The notes below the pieces were generated by a model, which was not told where the DNA came from, made no database searches, and was given only the letters and a program-made list of their open reading frames with translations. Below are positions 51,871 to 62,300 of a stretch of DNA of 64,000 nucleotides, piece after piece (the first letter of the stretch is position 1; the number at the start of each line of letters is the position of its first letter). Made by a program: the position numbers and the translations under genes. The DNA comes from Fragum whitleyi. Lineage: Eukaryota > Mollusca > Bivalvia > Cardiida > Cardiidae. The stretch covers positions 62,001 to 126,000 of the forward strand of contig OX411559.1 of assembly GCA_948146395.1 (NCBI GenBank). The letters are read 5' to 3'.

Positions 51871-52895
51871 AAATATTTTGGGTACCCCTTTTTCGATCGA
51901 CTGATGCGCCCATGCATCCATACCAACATCGTCCCAAACACGCGCGTTCGCTAGCTATGCATGTGCGCTTCAAATTAACAACGGTTTCGTTGCCGTCTGA
52001 TGCATCCGTCTGTGCGTTTATGCAGCATCCCTGACCCCTTGTTATTCGATTTAATAGTAATTATTTAATCCTGATTTAATGTTAAATATTTTGGGTACCC
52101 ATTTTTCGATCGACTGATGCGCCCATGCATCCATACCCACATCGTCCCAAACACGCGCGTTCACTAGCTATGCATATGCGCTTCAAATAAACACCGGTTT
52201 CGTTGCCGTCTGATGCATTCGTCTGTGCGTTTATGCAGCATCCCTGACCCCTTGTTTTTCGATTTAATAGTAATTATTTAATCCTGATTTAATGTTAAAT
52301 ATTTTGGGTACCCATTTTTCGATCGACTGATGCGCCCATGCATCATTATCCACATCGTCCCAAACACGCGTATTCACTAGCTATGCATGTGCGCTTTAAA
52401 TAAACACCGGTTTCGTTGCCGTCTGATGCATCCTTCTGTGCGTTTATGCAGCATCCCTGACCCCTTGTTATTCGATTTAATAGTAATTATTCAATCCTGA
52501 TTTAATGTTAAATATTTTGGGTACCCATTTTTCGATCGACTGATGCGCCCATGCATCCATACCCACATCGTCCCAAACAAGCGCGTTCACTAGCTATGCA
52601 TGTGCGCTTCAAATTAACACCAGTTTCGTTGCCGTCTGATGCATCCGTCTGTGCGTTTATGCAGCATCCCTGACCCCTTGTCATTCGATTTAATAGTAAT
52701 TATTTAATCCTGATTTAATGTTAAATATTTTGGGTACCCATTTTTCGATCGACCGATGCGCCCATGCATCCATACCCACATCGTCCCAAACACGCGCGTT
52801 CACTAGCTATGCATGTGCACTTCAAATTAACACCGGTTTCGTTGCCGTCTGATGCATCCGTCTGTGCGTTTATGCAGCATCCCTGACCCCTTGTT
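51870..52895 (+). repeat. Satellite monomers with scattered private variants
   Basis: There are about five monomers. Variants include ACCCCTTTTTCG, GCATATGCGC followed by a GCGTATTCAC monomer (resembling 31.1-31.4 kb), the local change CATCATTATCC at about 52,340, CAAACAAGCGCG, ACCAGTTTCG and CGACCGATG. I find no clear longer duplicate and nothing that is not satellite. Confidence 0.7.
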
Positions 52896-55800
52896 ATTCG
52901 ATCTAGTAGTAATTATTTAATCTTGATTTAATGTTAAATATTTTGGGTACCCATTTTTCGATCGACTGATGCGTCCATGCATCCATACCCGAATCGTCCC
53001 AAACACGCGCGTTCACTAGCTATGCATGTGCGTTTCAAATAAACTTCGGTTTTGTTGCCGTCTGATGCATCCGTCTGTGCGTTTATGCAGCATCCCTGAC
53101 CTCTTGTTATTCGATTTAATAGTAATTATTTAATCCTGATTTAATGTTAAATATTTTGGGTACCCCTTTTTCGATCGACTGATGCGCCCATGCATCCATA
53201 CCCACATCGTCCCAAACACGCGCGTTCGCTAGCTATGCATGTGCGCTTCAAATTAACACCGGTTTCGTTGTCGTCTGATGCATCCGTCTGTGCGTTTATG
53301 CAGCATCCTTGACCCCTTGTTATTCGATTTAATAGTAATTATTTAACCCTGATTTAATGTTAAATATATTAGGTACCCATTTTTCGATCGACTGATGCGC
53401 CCATGCATCCACACCAACATCGTCCAAAAAACGCGCGTTCAATAGCTATGCATGTGCGCTTCAAATAAATACCGGTTTCGTTGCCGTCTGATGCATTCGT
53501 CTGTGCGTTTATGCAGCATCCCTGACCCCTTGTTATTCGATTTAATAGTAATTATTTAATCCTGATTTAATGTTAAATATTTTGGGTACCCCTTTTTCGA
53601 TCGACTGATGCGCCCATGCATCCATACCAACATCGTCCTAAACACGCGCGTTCGCTAGCTATGCATGTGCGCTTCAAATAAACACCGGTTTCGTTGCCGT
53701 CTGATGCATCCGTCTGTGCGTTTATGCAGCATCCCTGACCCCTTGTTATTCGATTTAATAGTAATTATTTAATCCTGATTTAATGTTAAATATTTTGGGT
53801 ACCTATTTTTCGATCGACTGATGCGCCCATGCATCCATACCCACATCGTCCAAAACACACACGTTCAATAGCTATGCATGTGCGCTTCAAATCAACACCG
53901 GTTTCGTTGCCGTCTGATGCATCCGTTTGTGCGTTTATGCAGCATCCCTGACCCCTTGTTATTCGATTTAATAGTAATTATTTAATCCTGATTTAATGTT
54001 AAATATTTTGGGTACCCATTTTTCGATCGACTGATGCGCCCATGCATCCATACCAACATCGTCCAAAACACGCGCGTTCACTAGCTATGCATGTGCGCTT
54101 CAAATAAACACCGGTTTCATTGCCGTCTGATGCATTCGTCTGTGCGTTTATGCAGCATCCCTGACCCCTTGTTATTCGATTTAATAGTAATTATTTAATC
54201 CTGATTTAATGTTAAATATTTTGGGTACCCCTTTTGCGATCGACTGATGCGCCCATGCATCCATACCCACATCGTCCCAAACACGCGCGTTCACTAGCTA
54301 TGCATGTGCGCTTCAAATTGACACCGGTTTCGTTGTCGTCTGATGCATCCGTCTGTGCGTTTATGCAGCATCCCTGACCCCTTGTTATTCGATTTAATAG
54401 TAATTATTTAATCCTGATTTAATGTTAAATATTTTGGGTACCCATTTTTCGATCGACTTATGCGCCCATGCATCCATACCCACATCGTCCCAAACACGCG
54501 CGTTCACTAGCTATGCATGTGCACTTCAAATTAACACCGGTTTCGTTGCCGTCTGATGCATCCGTCTGTGCGTTTATGCAGCATCCCTGACCCCTTGTTA
54601 TTCGATCTAATAGTAATTCTTTAATCTTGATTTAATGTAAAATATTTTGGGTACCCATTTTTCGATCGACTGATGCGTCCATGCATCCATACCCACATCG
54701 TCCCAAACACGCGTGTTAACTAGCTATGTATGTGCACTTCAAATTAACACCGGTTTCGTTGCCGTCTGATGCATCCGTCTGTGCGTTTATGCAGCATCCC
54801 TGACAACTTGTTATTCGATTTAATAGTAATTATTTAATCCTGATTTAATGTTAAATATATTGGGTACCCATTTTTCGATCGACTGATGCGCCCATGCATC
54901 CATACCAACATCGTCCAAAACACGCGCGTTCACTAGCTATGCATGTGCACTTCAAATAAACACCGGTTTCGTTGCCGTCTGATGCATTCGTCTGTGCGTT
55001 TATGCAGCATCCCTGACCCCTTGTTTTTCGATTTAATAGTAATTATTTAATCCTGATTTAATGTTCAATATTTTGGGTACCCATTTTTCGATCGACTGAT
55101 GCGCCCATGCATCCATACCCACATCGTCCCAAACACGCGCGTTCACTAGCTATACATGTGCACTTCAAAGTAACACCGGTTTCGTTGCCGTCTGATGCAT
55201 CCGTCTGTGCGTTTATGCAGCATCCCTGACCCCTTGTTTTTCGATCTAATAGTAATTATTTAATCTTGATTTAATGTAAAATATTTTGGGTACCCATTTT
55301 TCGGTCGACTGATGCGTCCATGCATCCATACCCACATCGTCCCAAACACGCGCGTTCACTAGCTATGCATGTGCACTTCAAATTAACACCGGTTTCGTTG
55401 CCGTCTGATGCATCCGTCTGTGCGTTTATGCAGCATCCCTGACCCCTTGTTATTCGATTTAATAGTAATTATTTAATCCTGATTTAATGTTAAATATTTT
55501 GGGTACCCATTTTTCGATCGACTGATGCGCCCATGCATCCATACGCACATCGTCCCAAACACGCGCGTTCGCTAGCTATGCATGTGCGCTTCAAATTAAC
55601 ACCTGTTTAGTTGCCGTCTGATGCATCCGTCTGTGCGTTTATGCAGCATCCCTGACCCCTTGTTATTCGATTTAATAGTAATTATTTAATCCTGATTTAA
55701 TGTTAAATATTTTGGGTACCCATTTTTCGTTCGACTGATGCGCCCATGCATCCATACCAACATCGTCCCAAACACGCGCGTTCACTAGCTATGCAAGTGC

Positions 55801-56090
55801 GCTTCAAATTAACACCGGTTTCGTTGCCGTCTGATGCATCCGTCTGTGCGTTTATGCAGCATCCCTGGCCCCTTGTTATTCGATTTAATAGTAATTATCT
55901 AATCCTGATTTAATGTTAAATATATTGGGTACCCATTTTCCGATCGACTGATGCGCCCATGCATCCATACCCACATCGTCCGGAACACCCGCGTTCACTA
56001 GCTATGCATGTGCGCTTAAAATTGACACCGGTATCGTTGACGTCTGATGCATCCGTCTGTGCGTTTATGCAGCATCCCTGGCCCCTTGTT
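52895..56090 (+). repeat. 3.2-kb segment, copy J1 (15 monomers)
   Basis: It starts at ATCTAGTAGTAATT (52,901), which recurs at 56,096, exactly 3195 bp or 15 monomers later. Its next markers, CCCGAATCG, AAACTTCGGTTTTG (53,041), ACCTATTTTTCG (53,801), CCCCTTTTGCGATCG (54,231) and GACTTATGCG (54,457), are all repeated in J2. The right part (about 54.86-55.98 kb) is also copied at 58.7-59.8 kb. Odd bases include AATTCTTTAATC at 54.62 kb and ACCTGTTTAGTTG at 55.60 kb. Confidence 0.82.
54860..55980 (+). repeat. About 1.1-kb segment, copy L1 (within J1)
   Basis: Markers CACTTCAAAGTAAC (55,161), CGGTCGACTGATGCGTCC, CGTTCGACTG (55,728), GCAAGTGCGC, GGCCCCTTG, AATTATCTAATCC and CATTTTCCGATCG recur at 58.7-59.8 kb with offset 3834 (18 monomers), falling by 2 near the end. 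One monomer in the middle (about 55.5-55.7 kb, with CATACGCACATCG and ACCTGTTTAGTTG) does not match its partner. Confidence 0.8.
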
Positions 56091-57440
56091 ATTCGATCTA
56101 GTAGTAATTATTTAGTCTTGATTTAATGTTAAATATTTTGGGTACCCATTTTTCGATCGACTGATGCGTCCATGCATCCATACCCGAATCGTCCCAAACA
56201 CGCGCGTTCACTAGCTATGCATGTGCGCTTCAAATAAACTTCGGTTTTGTTGCCGTCTGATGCATCCGTCTGTGCGTTTATGCAGCATCCCTGACCTCTT
56301 GTTATTCGATTTAATAGTAATTATTTAATCCTGATTTAATGTTAAATATTTTGGGTACCCCTTTTTCGATCGACTGATGCGCCCATGCATCCATACCCAC
56401 ATCGTCCCAAACACGCGCGTTCGCTAGCTATGCATGTGCGCTTCAAATTAACACCGGTTTCGTTGCCGTCTGATGCATCCGTCTGTGCGTTTATGCAGCA
56501 TCCCTGACCCCTTGTTATTCGATTTAATAGTAATTATTTAATCCTGATTTAATGTTAAATATTTTGGGTACCTATTTTTCGATCGACTGATGCGCCCATG
56601 CATCCATACCCACATCGTCCCAAACACACACGTTCACTAGCTATGCATGTGCGCTTCAAATCAACACCGGTTTCGTTGCCGTCTGATGCATCCGTTTGTG
56701 CGTTTATGCAGCATCCCTGACCCCTTGTTATTCGATTTAATAGTAATTATTTAATCCTGATTTAATGTTAAATATTTTGGGTACCCATTTTTCGATCGAC
56801 TGATGCGCCCATGCATCCATACCAACATCGTCCAAAACACGCGCGTTCACTAGCTATGCATGTGCGCTTCAAATAAACACCGGTTTCATTGCCGTCTGAT
56901 GCATTCGTCTGTGCGTTTATGCAGCATCCCTGACCCCTTGTTATTCGATTTAATAGTAATTATTTAATCCTGATTTAATGTAAAATATTTTGGGTACCCC
57001 TTTTGCGATCGACTGATGCGCCCATGCATCCATACCCACATCGTCCCAAACACGCGCGTTCACTAGCTATGCATGTGCGCTTCAAATTGACACCGGTTTC
57101 GTTGTCGTCTGATGCATCCGTCTGTGCGTTTATGCAGCATCCCTGACCCCTTGTTATTCGATTTAATAGTAATTATTTAATCCTGATTTAATGTTAAATA
57201 TTTTGGGTACCCATTTTTCGATCGACTTATGCGCCCATGCATCCATACCAACATCGTCCCAAACACGCGCGTTCACTAGCTATGCATGTGCACTTCAAAT
57301 TAACACCGGTTTCGTTGCCGTCTGATGCATCCGTCTGTGCGTTTATGCAGCATCCCTGACCCCTTGTTATTCGATTTAATAGTAATTATTTAATCCTGAT
57401 TTAATGTTAAATATTTTGGGTACCCATTTTTCGATCGACT
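56091..57440 (+). repeat. Partial copy of the 3.2-kb segment, J2
   Basis: It follows J1 at offset 3195 through AAACTTCGGTTTTG (56,236). The offset then falls to 2769 from ACCTATTTTTCG (56,570), through CCCCTTTTGCG (57,000) to GACTTATGCG (57,226). The 426-bp drop means two monomers, equivalent to about 53.25-53.6 kb, are missing. The copy ends near 57.3 kb, where J1 goes on to GATCTAATAGTAATTC and J2 does not. Confidence 0.8.
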
Positions 57441-58480
57441 GATGCGCCCATGCATCCATACCAACATCGTCCCAAACACGCGCGTTCACTAGCTATGCAT
57501 GTGTGCTTCAAATTAACACCGGATTTGTTGCCGTCTGATGCATCCGTCTGTGCGTTTATGCAGCATTCCTGACCCCTTGTTATTCGATTTAATAGTAATT
57601 ATTTAATCCTGATTTAATGTTAAATATTTTGGGTACCCATTTTTTTATCGACTGATGCGCCCATGCATCCATACGCACATCGTCCCAAACACGCGCGTTC
57701 GCTAGCTATGCATGTGCGCTTCAAATTAACACCGGTTTCGTTGCCGTCTGGTGCATCCGTCTGTGCGTTTATGCAGCATCCCTGACCCCTTGTTATTCGA
57801 TTTAATAGTTATTATTTAATCCTGATTTAATGTTAAATATTTTGGGTACCCATTTTTCGATCGACTGATGCGCCCATGCATCCATACCAACATCGTCCCA
57901 AACACGCGCGTTCACTAGCTATGCATGTGTGCTTCAAATTAACACCGGATTTGTTGCCGTCTGATGCATCCGTCTGTGCGTTTATGCAGCATCCCTGACC
58001 CCTTGTTATTCGATTTAATAGTAATTATTTAATCCTGATTTAATGTTAAATATTTTGGGTACCCATTTTTTTATCGACTGATGCGCCCATGCATCCATAC
58101 GCACATCGTCCCAAACACGCGCGTTCACTAGCTATGCATGTGTGCTTCAAATTAACACCGGATTTGTTGCCGTCTGATGCATCCGTCTGTGCGTTTATGC
58201 AGCATTCCTGACCCCTTGTTATTCGATTTAATAGTAATTATTTAATCCTGATTTAATGTTAAATATTTTGGGTACCCATTTTTTTATCGACTGATGCGCC
58301 CATGCATCCATACGCACATCGTCCCAAACACGCGCGTTCGCTAGCTATGCATGTGCGCTTCAAATTAACACCGGTTTCGTTGCCGTCTGGTGCATCCGTC
58401 TGTGCGTTTATGCAGCATCCCTGACCCCTTGTTATTCGATTTAATAGTAATTATTTAATCCTGATTTAATGTTAAATATA
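57440..58480 (+). repeat. Run of single- and double-monomer duplications
   Basis: GTGTGCTTCAAATT with CCGGATTTGTTG occurs at 57,501, 57,927 and 58,140. CCCATTTTTTTATCG (T-run start) occurs at 57,640, 58,066 and 58,279. CATACGCACATCG follows each. Both marker series have spacings of 426 and 213 bp. CGTCTGGTGCATCC occurs twice (about 57,747 and 58,386). These variants are nearly confined to this kilobase, so it is a patch of very recent local amplification. Confidence 0.86.
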
Positions 58481-58689
58481 TTGGGTACCAATTTTTCGAT
58501 CGACTGATGCGCCCATGCATCCATACCAACATCGTCCAAAACACGCGCGTTCACTAGCTATGCATGTGCACTTCAAATAAACACCGGTTTCGTTGCCGTC
58601 TGATGCATCCGTCTGTGCGTTTATGCAGCATCCCTGACCCCTTGTTATTCGATTTAATAGTAATTATTTAATCCTGATTTAATGTTAAA

Positions 58690-59810
58690 TATATTGGGTA
58701 CCCATTTTTCGATCGACTGATGCGCCCATGCATCCATACCAACATCGTCCAAAACACGCGCGTTCACTAGCTATGCATGTGCACTTCAAATAAACACCGG
58801 TTTCGTTGCCGTCTGATGCATTCGTCTGTGCGTTTATGCAGCATCCCTGACCCCTTGTTTTTCGATTTAATAGTAATTATTTAATCCTGATTTAATGTTA
58901 AATATTTTGGGTACCCATTTTTCGATCGACTGATGCGCCCATGCATCCATACCCACATCGTCCCAAACACGCGCGTTCACTAGCTATACATGTGCACTTC
59001 AAAGTAACACCGGTTTCGTTGCCGTCTGATGCATCCGTCTGTGCGTTTATGCAGCATCCCTGACCGCTTGTTTTTCGATCTAATAGTAATTATTTAATCT
59101 TGATTTAATGTAAAATATTTTGGGTACCCATTTTTCTGTCGACTGATGCGTCCATGCATCCATACCCACATCGTCCCAAACACGCGCGTTCACTAGCTAT
59201 GCATGTGTGCTTCAAATTAACACCGGTTTCGTTGCCGTCTGATGCATCCGTCTGTGCGTTTATGCAGCATCCCTGACCCCTTGTTATTCGATTTAATAGT
59301 AATTATTTAATCCTGATTTAATGTTAAATATTTTGGGTACCCATTTTTCGATCGACTGATGCGCACATGCATCCATACCCACATCGTCCCAAACACGCGC
59401 GTTCACTAGCTATGCATCTGCGTTTCAAATTAACACCGGTTTCGTTGCCGTCTGATGCATCCGTCTGTGCGTTTATGCAGCATCCCTGACCCCTTGTTAT
59501 TCGATTTAATAGTAATTATTTAATCCTGATTTAATGTTAAATATTTGGTACCCATTTTTCGTTCGACTGATGCGCCCATGCATCCATACCAACATCGTCC
59601 CAAACACGCGCGTTCACTAGCTATGCAAGTGCGCTTCAAATTAACACCGGTTTCGTTGCCGTCTGATGCATCCGTCTGTGCGTTTATGCAGCATCCCTGG
59701 CCCCTTGTTATTCGATTTAATAGTAATTATCTAATCCTGATTTAATGTTAAATATATTGGGTACCCATTTTCCGATCGACTGATGCGCCCATGCATCCAT
59801 ACCAACATCG
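58690..59810 (+). repeat. About 1.1-kb segment, copy L2
   Basis: It repeats CACTTCAAAGTAAC (58,995), CTGTCGACTGATGCGTCC, CGTTCGACTG (59,560) and CATTTTCCGATCG of L1. In place of L1's CATACGCACATCG monomer it has GCGCACATG with GCATCTGCGTTTC, as at 45.07, 45.93 and 48.92 kb. A 2-bp deletion (AAATATTTGGTACC at 59,540) gives a 211-bp monomer and creates a slightly longer chance open frame (59,545-59,745), which I do not regard as a gene. Confidence 0.8.
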
Positions 59811-59989
59811 TCTAAAACTCGCGCGTTCACTAGCTATGCATGTGCGCTTCAAATTAACACCGGTTTCGTTGCCGTCTGATGCATCCGTCTGTGAGTTTAT
59901 GCAGCATCCCTGACCCCTTGTTATTCGATTTAATAGTAATTATTTAATCCTGATTTAATGTTAAATATTTTGGGTACCCATTTTTCGAT

Positions 59990-61270
59990 CGACTGATGCG
60001 CCCATGCATCCATACCCGCATCGTCCAAAACACGCGCGTTCACTAGCTATGCATGTGCGCTTCAAATAAACACCGGTTTCGTTGCCGTCTGATGCATTCG
60101 TCTGTGCGTTTATGCAGCATCCCTGACCCCTTGTTATTCGATTTAATAGTAATTATTTAATCCTGATTTAATGTTAAATATTTTAGGGTACCCATTTTTC
60201 GATCGACTGATGCGCCCATGCATCCATACACATATCGTCCCAAACACGCGCGTTCGATAGCTATGCATGTGCGCTTCAAATTAACACCGGTTTCGTTGCC
60301 GTCTGATGCATCCGTCTGTGCGTTTATGCAGCATCCCTGACCCCTTGTTATTCGATTTAATAGTAATTATTTAATCCTGATTTAATGTTAAATATTTTGG
60401 GTACCCATTTTTCGATCGACTGATGCGCCCATGCATCCATACCAATATCGTCCCAAACACGCGCGTTCACTAGCTATGCATGTGCGCTGCAAATTAACAC
60501 CGGTTTCGTTGCCGTCTGATGCATCCGTCTGTGCGTTTATGCAGCATCCCTGACCCCTTGTTATTCGATTTAATAGTAATTATTTAATCCTGATTTAATG
60601 TTAAATATATTGGGTACCCATTTTTCGATCGACTGATGCGCCGATGCATCCATACCAACATCGTCCAAAATACGCGCGTTCACTAGCTATGCATGTGCGC
60701 TTCAAATAAACACCGGTTCGTTGCCGTCTGATGCATTCGTCTGTGCGTTTATGCAGCATCCCTGACCCCTTGTTATTCGATTTAATAGTAATTATTTAAT
60801 CCTGATTTAATGTTAAATATATTGGGTACCCATTTTTCGATCGACTGATGCGCCCATGCATCCATACCAATATCGTCCAAAACACGCGCGTTCACTAGCT
60901 ATGCATGTGCACTTCAGATTAACACCGGTTTCGTTGCCGTCTGATGCATCCGTCTGTGCGTTTATGCAGCATCCCTGACCCCTTATTATTCGATTTAATA
61001 GTAATTATTTAATCCTGATTTAATGTTAAATATTTTGGGTACCCATTTTTCGATCGACTGATGCGCCCATGCATCCATACCAACATCGTCCCAAACACGC
61101 GCGTTCACTAGCTATGCATGTGCGCTTCAAATTAACACCGGTTTCGTTGCCGTCTGATGCATCCGTCTGTGCGTTTATGCAGCATCCCTGACCCCTTGTT
61201 ATTCGATTTAATAGTAATTATTTAATCCTGATTTAATGTTAAATATTTTGGGTACCCATTTTTCGATCGA
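59990..61270 (+). repeat. 1278-bp six-monomer segment, copy M1
   Basis: TACCCGCATCGTCC at 60,013 recurs at 61,291 (1278 bp). GCGCTGCAAATTAAC (about 60,485 and 61,763) and CCAAAATACGCG (60,671 and 61,948) keep nearly the same spacing, 1 bp less at the last marker because of small deletions. Within it, CACCGGTTCG at about 60,711 has lost one T, and CATACACATATCG (about 60,226) links it to the H segments. Confidence 0.8.
61046..61258 (+). repeat. Reference monomer matching my hand consensus (213 bp)
   Basis: This copy matches the commonest base I see at each position, so it serves as the type monomer. It is about 43% GC (55 C, 37 G). Positions 1-150 are of balanced composition. Positions 151-204 are strongly AT-rich and contain TTTAAT three times (162, 176 and 187). 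Short palindromes are frequent: TCGATCGA (5-12), ATGCAT (24, 69 and 112, the last inside GATGCATC 111-118), ACGCGCGT (52-59), TAGCTA (64-69), ACCGGT (92-97), TAATTA (170-175), AAATATTT (196-203) and GGGTACCC (205-212). Variation concentrates at about 37-90, with common alternatives at 37 (A/C), 47 (C/A), 62 (A/G), 79 (G/A) and 88 (T/A). Positions 93-213 are more uniform apart from 118 (C/T), 156 (A/T) and 202-204. Confidence 0.93.
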
Positions 61271-62300
61271 CTGATGCGCCCATGCATCCATACCCGCATC
61301 GTCCAAAACACGCGCGTTCACTAGCTATGCATGTGCGCTGCAAATAAACACCGGTTTCGTTGCCGTCTGATGCATTCGTCTGTGCGTTAATGCAGCATCC
61401 CTGACCCCTTGTTATTCGATTTAATAGTAATTATTTAATCCTGATTTAATGTTAAATATTTTAGGGTAATCATTTTTCGATCGACTGATGCGCCCATGCA
61501 TCCATACCAATATCGTCCCAAACACGCGCGTTCGCTAGCTATGCATGTGCGCTTCAAATTAACACCGGTTTCGTTGCCGTCTGATGCATCCGTCTGTGCG
61601 TTTATGCAGCATCCCTGACCCCTTGTTATTCGATTTAATAGTAATTTTTAATCCTGATTTAATGTTAAATATTTTGGGTACCCATTTTTCGATCGACTGA
61701 TGCGCCCATGCATCCATACCAATATCGTCCCAAACACGCGCGTTCACTAGCTATGCATGTGCGCTGCAAATTAACACCGGTTTCGTTGCCGTCTGATGCA
61801 TCCGTCTGTGCGTTTATGCAGCATCCCTGACCCCTTGTTATTCGATTTAATAGTAATTATTTAATCCTGATTTAATGTTAAATATATTGGGTACCCATTT
61901 TTCGATCGACTGATGCGCAGATGCATCCATACCAACATCGTCCAAAATACGCGCGTTCACTAGCTATGCATGTGCGCTTCAAATAAACACCGGTTTCGTT
62001 GCCGTCTGATGCATTCGTCTGTGCGTTTATGCAGCATCCCTGACCCCTTGTTATTCGATTTAATAGTAATTATTTAATCCTGATTTAATGTTAAATATAT
62101 TGGGTACCCATTTTTCGATCGACTGATGCGCCCATGCATCCATACCAATATCGTCCAAAACACGCGCGTTCACTAGCTATGCATGTGCGCTTCAAATAAA
62201 CACCGGTTTCGTTGCCGTCTGATGCATTCGTCTGTGCGTTTATGCAGCATCCCTGACCCCTTGTTATTCGATTTAATAGTAATTATTTAATCCTGATTTA
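61270..62300 (+). repeat. 1278-bp segment, copy M2
   Basis: This second copy of the M series differs in small ways: the GGGTAATCATTTTTCG change at about 61,465 destroys the GGTACC site, AATTTTTAATCC at about 61,645 has lost one base, and GATGCGCAGATGC lies near 61,915. CCAATATCG stands where M1 has CACATATCG. The similarity fades after about 62.3 kb. Confidence 0.78.

Noticed and set aside
59545..59745. Open reading frames of 61-70 codons, including this one and those near 15.6, 27.7, 61.6 and 63.8 kb on the minus strand
   Set aside because: They are pieces of the monomer read in one frame. Because 213 is divisible by three the same peptide recurs in many copies, but a stop closes every frame about once per monomer. 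None has a recognisable domain, and small indels in single monomers account for the longer ones.
61139..61155. CENP-B box-like sequence (TTTCGTTGCCGTCTGAT)
   Set aside because: It shares TTCG and two further positions with the box core, 6 of 9 essential bases (7 of 9 in the rare CGTTGAAGTC monomers at 24,192, 27,115 and 46,874). About four such 6-of-9 matches are expected by chance in one monomer on both strands, and the CGGG end is not conserved.
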